Source of the DNA: Chitinophagales bacterium
Lineage (GTDB): Bacteria; Bacteroidota; Bacteroidia; Chitinophagales; Saprospiraceae
Direction: 5' to 3'
Assembly (NCBI GenBank): GCA_013297575.1
Contig: JAAFHO010000050.1
Coordinates: 1 to 16,287 of the forward strand
DNA: 16,287 nucleotides
The stretch's first letter is position 1. Every line of letters begins with the position of its first letter. Position numbers and translations under genes: made by a program. Below, in pieces: positions 9,132 to 14,477 of this stretch. The notes beneath the pieces are model-generated. The model was not told where the DNA came from. It searched no databases and saw nothing but the letters and a program-made list of their open reading frames with translations.

Positions 9132-9173
9132 CTAAATTGTCGGGGTGACAGAAAAAGTCGCCCCGACAATAGG
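9132..9173 (-). repeat. Palindromic repeat unit, copy 2 (inverted, 42/42 identical)
   Basis: This is the exact reverse complement of 8989-9030, separated from it by 101 bases with no gene. It has the same internal hairpin (9136-9145 with 9161-9170). It lies about 170 bases past the stop of the LAS-type peptidase, so it could also end that transcript. I see no target-site duplication around the pair and no coding capacity between the copies. Confidence 0.85.
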
Positions 9174-9275
9174 CAAATTTGGTTTATAGGACACTTTGGA
9201 TTACTGAATATTTGCTCAATTCGATGAAAAGTTTAGGTACTTTGTAGTTATTAGGTTGCTAAGTTGACGACATTA

Positions 9276-9300
9276 GACTGAAAAAATCGCCCCGACAATA
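9276..9300 (-). repeat. Partial third copy of the palindromic repeat
   Basis: These 25 bases match one half of copy 2, in the same orientation, with two differences: the GAAAAA stretch followed by TCGCCCCGACAATA is kept. The partner half of the hairpin is degraded, with only AAGTTG-ACG just upstream to suggest it. A decayed unit suggests an older, multi-copy family. Confidence 0.65.
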
Positions 9301-9340
9301 TGCTAATCATAAAATAGGGCCACTTGAAAATTGAGATAAA

Positions 9341-10156
9341 TTACCGTATTTGCACATGCAAATGATCGTCATGCCGCACTGCACGACAACCATGCAACCG
9401 CACTTTATCGTATTGCGCTAAACCCCAACGCGCCTCTAAATGTGGCTCAATGAACATTTTCTCTATATTGGGGTCGTTGATCCAAAGCATGATTAAGGCA
9501 CGGGTGCGCTCCTCATCCAATTCAAAATCTTCGGGGTGGCTACCAAAAGTGAGGTATTTACTAAAATCATATTGCCAATATCCTTTGTCCAAACACTCCG
9601 ATATGCGGTTGCGTTCATTGCCTTTAGGTGCTGTAAAAACACCGTATCCACTTCTTGAAGGTTTGTTGTTCGTCGGTTTTTGGGTTGTTTTTTCCTTGTA
9701 TAAGAAAGCAATATCGAGTTTTTTTCCATCACTGTGGCTCAAGTGTGGTAGCAATGGAAAACCATCGTAAAATGGAAAATTTGCATCCAGGTATCTAATT
9801 TCCGCTCCTTTGTGGGTTGTTTCTAATGTAATTGCCGCTTTTTCTACGGATTCCCGCAACGCAGGGCGGACATAATGCCGATTGAGCACACACGTCCAAA
9901 TCGAGACGGGTTTTACTAAGGCGTTGCTAAAAACAGGTAACGGCACACGACCCAATGGTTTTGCAAGTATTGGGACAATACATAATATTGCCATGAAGTA
10001 AAAAAACATAAAAGTGAGTAGGCGACTCCGCTTTGCCAGCCGCACATTTTTATAAGTTAATTCACTCAATAGCAAGACGACACCGCCTATTTGGGTCAAA
10101 ATGGTGAGTATCCCACCTAATACAACCAATAATATAAAGTAGCCTGTTTTCTTCAT
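9341..10156 (-). CDS. Membrane-anchored LAS-type metallopeptidase, MepA (M74)-like
   Basis: A 271-residue protein. Two hydrophobic helices (about 6-31 and 46-66) are joined by a basic loop (KNVRLAKRSR), which by the positive-inside rule puts the rest of the protein outside the cytoplasm. The C-terminal domain carries H141-x6-D148 (SHSDGKKLD) and, at the very end, H262-D-D-H265-L-H267. This is the zinc-site spacing of LAS peptidases, and H-x-x-H-x-H followed by V-x-x-R is the arrangement of MepA, a penicillin-insensitive murein endopeptidase. MepA itself is a soluble periplasmic protein, so the two-helix anchor is unusual. The middle of the protein does not resemble MepA obviously, so a related M15 or uncharacterised LAS family is possible. 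The likely job is cleaving peptidoglycan cross-links or stem peptides. It is divergent from the SH3-like lipoprotein gene and upstream of the macroglobulin gene on the same strand. The ATG at 10156 gives a normal MKK start. Confidence 0.72.
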   Translation of the reverse strand: MKKTGYFILLVVLGGILTILTQIGGVVLLLSELTYKNVRLAKRSRLLTFMFFYFMAILCIVPILAKPLGRVPLPVFSNALVKPVSIWTCVLNRHYVRPALRESVEKAAITLETTHKGAEIRYLDANFPFYDGFPLLPHLSHSDGKKLDIAFLYKEKTTQKPTNNKPSRSGYGVFTAPKGNERNRISECLDKGYWQYDFSKYLTFGSHPEDFELDEERTRALIMLWINDPNIEKMFIEPHLEARWGLAQYDKVRLHGCRAVRHDDHLHVQIR

Positions 10157-10303
10157 TTAACTGTGCTTGACAAAACGAATACTAGCCCATTTCCTACGAT
10201 TACGCCTAATCTATACCTGAATACTAGATCCTGTACATCCCATATTGTGGCACAACCGAATATTGCACCATCAAAATAATCACCAATTAAATTATTAAAC
10301 AAC

Positions 10304-10903
10304 ATGAAATTATCCGCAGTATTATTCCTCAGCGTCACATTGATCGCTGCATCTTGCAACAATGAAAAAGTATCCGAAGTGGAAAAGGCCCGCCAAGCAC
10401 TAGAATCAAAAAAACAAGAACTCAACGAACGCAAAGAACTCGCCCAATTGTCTGCTGAACTCAAATCGCTGGATTCGGAATTGCGCAAAGTAAACGGCTT
10501 TACCGATAAAAAAGTGAGTCAAGGTGAAATAAATGCCGGAAATGTCATTATGCGCGCCTCTGCATCGGTGAGTTCCGACAAATTGGGCAATTTTAACGAA
10601 AGAGAGCAGGTATCCATTCTTCAAAAGCAGGTTTCCTTGTCCAATTCGGAAGCGATTTTAAACCAAAGTATCAATTTGGGTGATGGGTCTTCGCTGCTTA
10701 AAGGGAAAGCCGTAAAAATATTGGGCTACGATGCCGACCACAATGCTTACGATATTCAATTCGAACACCCCAAACATGGCTTGATGACCAGCAATCTTCC
10801 TACCTACGTTTTTGATAAAACCGACAATGATATTTGGTACCAAATACGCCGAAATAATGGCGAAACGGGTTGGGTATTTGGGCGGTTCTTGAACGAAATT
10901 TAA
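10304..10903 (+). CDS. Lipoprotein with coiled coil and bacterial SH3-like domain
   Basis: A 199-residue protein. A signal peptide ends in lipobox AASC with lipidated Cys18. Residues about 21-62 are strongly charged and heptad-like, suggesting a coiled coil. From about 76 there is an SH3-like fold: VIMRASASVSSDKLGNFNEREQ gives the usual opening strands in its first part, and WYQIRRNNGETGWVFGRFL (178-196) gives the usual closing strands. About 70 residues sit between the two halves, including an SH3-strand-like stretch (GKAVKILGYDADHNAYDIQF), so the domain has an insertion or is one and a half domains. Bacterial SH3 domains often bind cell-wall peptides or other proteins. It is transcribed away from the membrane peptidase gene, 147 bases between the two starts, so they may share regulation. 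I found no clear promoter motif in that gap. ATG at 10304 is fixed by the signal peptide. Confidence 0.75.
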   Translation: MKLSAVLFLSVTLIAASCNNEKVSEVEKARQALESKKQELNERKELAQLSAELKSLDSELRKVNGFTDKKVSQGEINAGNVIMRASASVSSDKLGNFNEREQVSILQKQVSLSNSEAILNQSINLGDGSSLLKGKAVKILGYDADHNAYDIQFEHPKHGLMTSNLPTYVFDKTDNDIWYQIRRNNGETGWVFGRFLNEI

Positions 10904-10934
10904 ACGATCAAATATTGGACGGCAGAAATGTTGG

Positions 10935-10947
10935 ACTTCTTCGAAGT
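10935..10947. terminator. Weak hairpin between convergent lipoprotein genes
   Basis: ACTTC-TTC-GAAGT forms a short 5-bp hairpin in the 64-base gap between two convergent genes, and the plus strand is T-rich some 12 bases further on. The stem is short, so a terminator role is only a possibility. Confidence 0.3.
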
Positions 10948-10967
10948 TGGGATTGTGTAGTTTTTAT

Positions 10968-11513
10968 CTATTTTTTACGCAAATAGAACTGTAAATTATT
11001 GTACCCCAATGCTACGCCGTTAAATTTACTACTACCAAACCCTTCTGTGGCTAATGGTGGGGTTGCTCCAATAGCAGGTGAGGTTTGTACTGTTTCGTAC
11101 AACATAATTGAATCTGCATTGGACAATTCCATCATACCCCTAAATACGGCCACAGAAGGCGTTTTTTGATTTAAAGTGACCGCGAAAATCGGATTTACGC
11201 CAGAGAACACTTGTACAAAAGTCCCTGTAAACTTGGAGGGGAATCCGCTTTTCCAGTAGGATAATTCGTAATTACCATCTTGTTTGAATTCAGCAAGTAT
11301 CGAATCGGCGGAAGGGGTTAAAATAGGCGCAACTGGTGCTGATTTCCATTTGCCATGAACACCTTCAACACAAACGGAACAAGGGCCACCACAATCGACT
11401 CCTGTTTCATTTTGGTTTTGGATACCATCAGCGCAAGTGGGTAATTTGGTATCGTCTTGACAATTGGCGAATAGGGTAGTGGCCAATAGCGCAAAAAACA
11501 TTAATTTTTTCAT
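10968..11513 (-). CDS. Small lipoprotein with Cys-rich DGxxN...DCGGxCxxC motif
   Basis: A 181-residue protein ending in TAG. The signal peptide ends at FANC with probable lipidated Cys18; Asn before the Cys is less usual. QDD directly after it resembles the acidic surface-export signal described for Bacteroidota lipoproteins, so it may face outward. Residues 27-48 carry C27-A-D-G, then N-E-T-G-V-D-C41-G-G-P-C45-S-V-C48, a short module common in secreted Bacteroidota proteins and likely disulfide-bonded or metal-stabilised. The rest (GKWKSAP, FKQDGNYELSY, GTFVQV) has strand-turn patterns loosely like lipocalin-type barrels; this is a weak guess and no function is assigned. It starts 12 bases after the site-2 protease gene on the same strand, so the two are probably one transcript. 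Confidence 0.72.
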   Translation of the reverse strand: MKKLMFFALLATTLFANCQDDTKLPTCADGIQNQNETGVDCGGPCSVCVEGVHGKWKSAPVAPILTPSADSILAEFKQDGNYELSYWKSGFPSKFTGTFVQVFSGVNPIFAVTLNQKTPSVAVFRGMMELSNADSIMLYETVQTSPAIGATPPLATEGFGSSKFNGVALGYNNLQFYLRKK

Positions 11514-11525
11514 AGCAGTACCGAT

Positions 11526-12689
11526 TTATGCTTGGTTTATTTTCATAAATTTCTCAAAGCCCTCGAAATCAATCACACCCAATAATTTTTGGGCATCGTC
11601 CACAACCGCCAAAATACCTTGTTTGGATTGCTGTAACAAATGATGAACATACTTGAGTGATTCGTTTTCATTGACAACTTGAACAGGCGATTTAATAAAC
11701 TCGGTCACTTGTGTGGTCAAAGCCCTTGTTTTGGTGGCTTGTAGAATACTTTGCTCGTCCAAATAACCCAATAGTTCTTCTGAAAAATTAAAAACTAAAA
11801 AATGCTTTTCGGCAGTTCTGGTATAGAGTTCGATGGGGGTTTGCATCCAATCGTTGCCTGTCAATCGTGTAAACTGCGTGCGCATTAAGTTTTTTGCTTG
11901 AAATTTGCTCAAAACATCGTCGGTAGTAACCATTGACTCTTCTTGCCGAGCAGTGTTAAACACAAAAAAACCGATAAATGCCAACATATACTGCTGTGAA
12001 TACAAGCCATAAATCACAAATCCAGCGGCCAAAAACTGTCCCAAATAGGAGGCTATCCGTGTCGCTTTTACCCTTCCAATGCTCATGGCTAAAAGAGAAC
12101 GAAAAACCCTGCCGCCATCCATTGGAAATGCTGGGATCATATTAAATAAAACCATAGTGATATTAATGACCATCAGTAGCGGAAATAGAAACATCCAAGT
12201 GGGCATATTGATCCCCGAATCTTGCAGTACTAGATCTGCTTCATCGGTACCAGATCGAAAGGATAACATATCCAATACGCTTTCTTTGAAATACCACCAT
12301 TCAATTTCTCCTGAAAAAAAGATAAATTTACTCACGATAAAAAGCAGAAGAATGATCGCAACATTTACCAAAGGCCCAGCGATAGCCACCAAGAGTTCTT
12401 GTTTGGGCAGTTCTGGCATTTTCTCTAGCCGTGCAATACCTCCAATGGGTGTTAAAATGATATCTTGTGTTTTTACGCCATAGTGCCTTGCCATTAAAGA
12501 ATGACCAAACTCATGTAGCAAAACACATGCAAATAAAGCAATCAGAGCAAAAAACTGGAAAAAAATATCCGAAACCGATAAGCCGTGTTGATTACTTTGC
12601 CACCCCAAAAAGATCAATATTAAACTAAATGACCAGTGTAGGTACACAGGAACCTTGAACCAGGTGAAAATTTTTATGGATGCGTTCAT
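11526..12689 (-). CDS. Site-2 protease (M50) family membrane protein with CBS domains
   Basis: A 387-residue protein. The zinc motif H59-E60-F-G-H63 lies in a membrane helix (VLLHEFGHSLMARHYG), and the second catalytic motif N183-M-I-P-A-F-P-M-D191-G is in a later helix, together giving a complete M50 active site. Six or so hydrophobic segments cover residues about 15-248. The C-terminal part (about 262-384, starting KNLMRTQFTRL and ending GILAVVDDAQKLLGVIDFEGF) reads as a pair of CBS modules, which in this class sense adenine nucleotides or similar ligands. Such proteases cut transmembrane segments of substrates, for instance regulators or remnants of signal peptides; the substrate here is unknown. 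Followed at 12 bases by a small lipoprotein gene. The upstream gap of 155 bases to hisIE probably holds its promoter, but no good motif was found. Confidence 0.92.
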   Translation of the reverse strand: MNASIKIFTWFKVPVYLHWSFSLILIFLGWQSNQHGLSVSDIFFQFFALIALFACVLLHEFGHSLMARHYGVKTQDIILTPIGGIARLEKMPELPKQELLVAIAGPLVNVAIILLLFIVSKFIFFSGEIEWWYFKESVLDMLSFRSGTDEADLVLQDSGINMPTWMFLFPLLMVINITMVLFNMIPAFPMDGGRVFRSLLAMSIGRVKATRIASYLGQFLAAGFVIYGLYSQQYMLAFIGFFVFNTARQEESMVTTDDVLSKFQAKNLMRTQFTRLTGNDWMQTPIELYTRTAEKHFLVFNFSEELLGYLDEQSILQATKTRALTTQVTEFIKSPVQVVNENESLKYVHHLLQQSKQGILAVVDDAQKLLGVIDFEGFEKFMKINQA

Positions 12690-12844
12690 GAAATATGTCT
12701 AAGTTTTAGGTTGTTGAGGTGCCTTGAAAAATGTATTCATTTAACTATTTCTGGATACTCAACGCAAAATGAAACACTTTAAACATCTAAAAAGTTGAGT
12801 TTTATCTTGTTTTAAAGCAATTATTTAACCCAAAAAAGTTTGTT

Positions 12845-13504
12845 TTATCGTTGTCTTGCTGCTAAAACTGCTTCAATTTCCTGTAAAGAAGTGCCTTTGG
12901 CCGCCAGCAGTACCAGTAAGTGGTACAACAGATCCGATACTTCGTTTTTGAACAAATCATCTTTGTCCTGCATCGCTTCGATAACGGTTTCTACGGCTTC
13001 CTCGCCTACTTTTTGTGCAATTTTCGCAATACCTTTTTCCAATAAGTGATTGGTATAAGAGCCTTCTTTGGGATTTGCCTTCCGCTCTTGAATTTGTTGC
13101 TCCAGCACGTGAAGAAAACCCTTTGAGGTAGGTTGTTCACCCCAGCAAGTTACTTTTCCCTTATGACAAGTGGGGCCATCAGGATTTACGTACAAGAGGA
13201 GGGTATCGCGGTCGCAGTCTAGTGCTGCCGATTGCAGGTATAGAAAATGACCCGTGCTTTCTCCCTTTGTCCACAACCTTTGTTTGGAGCGGGAGAAAAA
13301 AGTCACTTTACCCGTTTCCAAAGTAATTGCCCACGATTCGGCATTTATATAGCCCAGCATGAGGACTTGTTGGGTTTGTGCGTCCTGAATAATTGCAGGA
13401 ACAAGCCCATTTTGGTCCGTTTTAAGGGTTAAATCAGCCCATTTTTTACTGTTTTCTGGATTTATATCAATGCTACAATCAGCGTCGAATGGAGATTCCT
13501 TCAT
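12845..13504 (-). CDS. hisIE: Bifunctional phosphoribosyl-AMP cyclohydrolase / phosphoribosyl-ATP pyrophosphatase
   Basis: A 219-residue fusion catalysing the second and third steps of histidine biosynthesis in the cytoplasm. The HisI half (about 22-128) shows NGLVPAIIQD, the metal-binding acidic cluster D96-C97-D98-R-D100 and the zinc cysteines C113 and C120 (GPTCHKGKVTCW). The HisE half (about 130-219) shows the helical pattern with E168, E169, E172 (GEEAVETVIEA) and E188/D191 (NEVSDLLYHLLVLL). The first 21 residues (MKESPFDADC and on) are a little longer than usual, but no other ATG exists before residue 49. Its start overlaps the end of hisF by 26 bases, so translation is probably coupled. 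Confidence 0.97.
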   Translation of the reverse strand: MKESPFDADCSIDINPENSKKWADLTLKTDQNGLVPAIIQDAQTQQVLMLGYINAESWAITLETGKVTFFSRSKQRLWTKGESTGHFLYLQSAALDCDRDTLLLYVNPDGPTCHKGKVTCWGEQPTSKGFLHVLEQQIQERKANPKEGSYTNHLLEKGIAKIAQKVGEEAVETVIEAMQDKDDLFKNEVSDLLYHLLVLLAAKGTSLQEIEAVLAARQR

Positions 13505-14237
13505 GTTGTAAATAGTCTTTTAGTGTGGGAATTGGAATTTCCCCGAAGTGAAAAATACTAGCTGCCAATGCTGCATCTGCGGCACCGAGCGTAAAAACGT
13601 CTTTAAAATGCGCTAGCCCCCCTGCGCCCCCTGATGCAATAACGGGCACTGATACGGATTGGGATATGATACGGGTGATATCCAACGCGAAGCCTTCCTT
13701 TACGCCGTCGTGATCCATAGAAGTAAGTAGGATTTCCCCTGCGCCGCGTTCAACTGCTTCTTTGATCCATGCTGTTGCCAACCATTCGGTTTGTAATCGG
13801 CCTCCGTTGAGCCATACTTTCCATTGGCCAGTAGCGTCTTTTTTAATATCCACCGCTAATACAACACATTGACTACCAAAGGCTAAGGACAATTCGTTGA
13901 TGAGTTCGGGTCGTTTTACAGCGGCAGAATTGATGCTTATTTTATCGGCACCCGATTGCAATAATACTTCCACCTGCGCTACCGATTTTATACCGCCGCC
14001 GATGGTAAACGGAATATTGAGCACCATCGCTACATTTCTAGCCAATTCGGCCAATGTATCGCGCTGCTCATGGGTTGCACTAATATCCAAAAAGACAATT
14101 TCATCCGCGCCTTGTTGGGCATAAGCAGCCGCTAGTTCAATCGGATCGCCTGCATCCCGCAGGTTTTCAAAATTGACTCCTTTTACAGTTTTGCCGTCTT
14201 TTATATCGAGACAGGGAATGATACGTTTTGCTAACAA
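13479..14237 (-). CDS. hisF: Imidazole glycerol phosphate synthase, cyclase subunit
   Basis: A 252-residue TIM barrel, the normal HisF length. It uses ammonia passed on by HisH to form imidazole glycerol phosphate and AICAR from PRFAR. Catalytic Asp11 (PCLDIKDG) and Asp130 (LAVDIKKD) are both present, as are the phosphate-binding FTIGGGI and ASGGAG loops. The start is TTG at 14235-14237: it gives the canonical MLAKRIIPCLD opening, no ATG is in frame upstream, and an in-frame TAA at 14253-14255 limits any extension to six codons. There is no Shine-Dalgarno sequence, just an A-rich leader. hisIE overlaps its end. hisA and hisH, often found just upstream in Bacteroidota his operons, are absent; uvrD lies there instead, behind an inverted-repeat element. 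Confidence 0.97.
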   Translation of the reverse strand: MLAKRIIPCLDIKDGKTVKGVNFENLRDAGDPIELAAAYAQQGADEIVFLDISATHEQRDTLAELARNVAMVLNIPFTIGGGIKSVAQVEVLLQSGADKISINSAAVKRPELINELSLAFGSQCVVLAVDIKKDATGQWKVWLNGGRLQTEWLATAWIKEAVERGAGEILLTSMDHDGVKEGFALDITRIISQSVSVPVIASGGAGGLAHFKDVFTLGAADAALAASIFHFGEIPIPTLKDYLQHEGISIRR

Positions 14238-14265
14238 AATGAGTAATTTTTTTTACGAATATGTA

Positions 14266-14295
14266 GCCGACCCAGAATGGGTCAAATGTTTATAG
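14266..14295 (+). repeat. Inverted repeat arm, left (30 bases)
   Basis: This is the left arm of a 124-base element between uvrD and hisF. It contains its own small hairpin, GACCCA-GAA-TGGGTC (14269-14283). It matches the reverse complement of 14360-14389 at 29 of 30 positions. The arm ends 28 bases before the hisF start codon. Confidence 0.85.
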
Positions 14296-14318
14296 AGCAG
14301 TGTGGATAAAATTATATT

Positions 14319-14335
14319 CGACCCCGATGGGGTCG
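14319..14335. repeat. Central palindrome of the uvrD-hisF repeat element
   Basis: CGACCCC-GAT-GGGGTCG is a perfect 7-bp hairpin with a 3-base loop, sitting between the two 30-base arms. It shares the GACCC-nnn-GGGTC plan of the hairpins inside both arms, so the element carries three related mini-hairpins. Confidence 0.8.
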
Positions 14336-14359
14336 CACACATATATACCCATGCTTTTG

Positions 14360-14389
14360 CTACAAACATTTGACCCATTCTGGGTCGGC
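14360..14389 (-). repeat. Inverted repeat arm, right (30 bases)
   Basis: This is the reverse complement of 14266-14295 with one difference (G for A near its inner end). It also holds an internal hairpin, GACCCA-TTC-TGGGTC. It lies 88 bases past the uvrD stop codon and may help end the uvrD transcript. The rest of the 240-base gap (14390-14477) shows nothing else of note. Confidence 0.85.
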
Positions 14390-14477
14390 CAATTGCTACT
14401 TTAAAGTTTCCTAAATGGTTAAGGGCAAGTTTCTTGATGATAGTTTGTTAAAAGTTAAAATGCGTTATTGTTATCAT

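Larger units (their letters stand above)
8789..9340. other. 552-base intergenic gap with palindromic repeats
   Basis: This is the gap between the LAS-type peptidase and the macroglobulin gene, both on the minus strand. Bases 8789-8988 hold the leader of the macroglobulin gene; I found no exact TAnnTTTG promoter there. From 8989 on, the gap holds two perfect inverted copies of a 42-base palindromic unit and a partial third copy. A 95-codon minus-strand frame at 8746-9033 overlaps both the macroglobulin start and the repeat, and is not believed. Confidence 0.6.

Noticed and set aside
8989..9173. Insertion sequence bounded by 42-base terminal inverted repeats
   Set aside because: Only 101 bases lie between the arms, with no transposase frame and no flanking duplication. 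A MITE or BIME remains possible and is reported as such.
8989..9300. CRISPR array reading of the three repeat units
   Set aside because: The units are in opposite orientations, spacers are about 101 bases, and there are no cas genes; the layout is that of extragenic palindromes.
10157..10303. Divergent promoter search between the membrane peptidase and SH3 lipoprotein genes
   Set aside because: No exact TAnnTTTG with a spaced TTTG was found on either strand, so no promoter is annotated although one must exist.
12789..12849. Approximate direct repeat AAAAAGTTGAGTTTTATC / AAAAAAGTTTGTTTTATC around the hisIE stop
   Set aside because: The copies need gaps and several mismatches, and the sequence is A/T-rich, so chance is likely.
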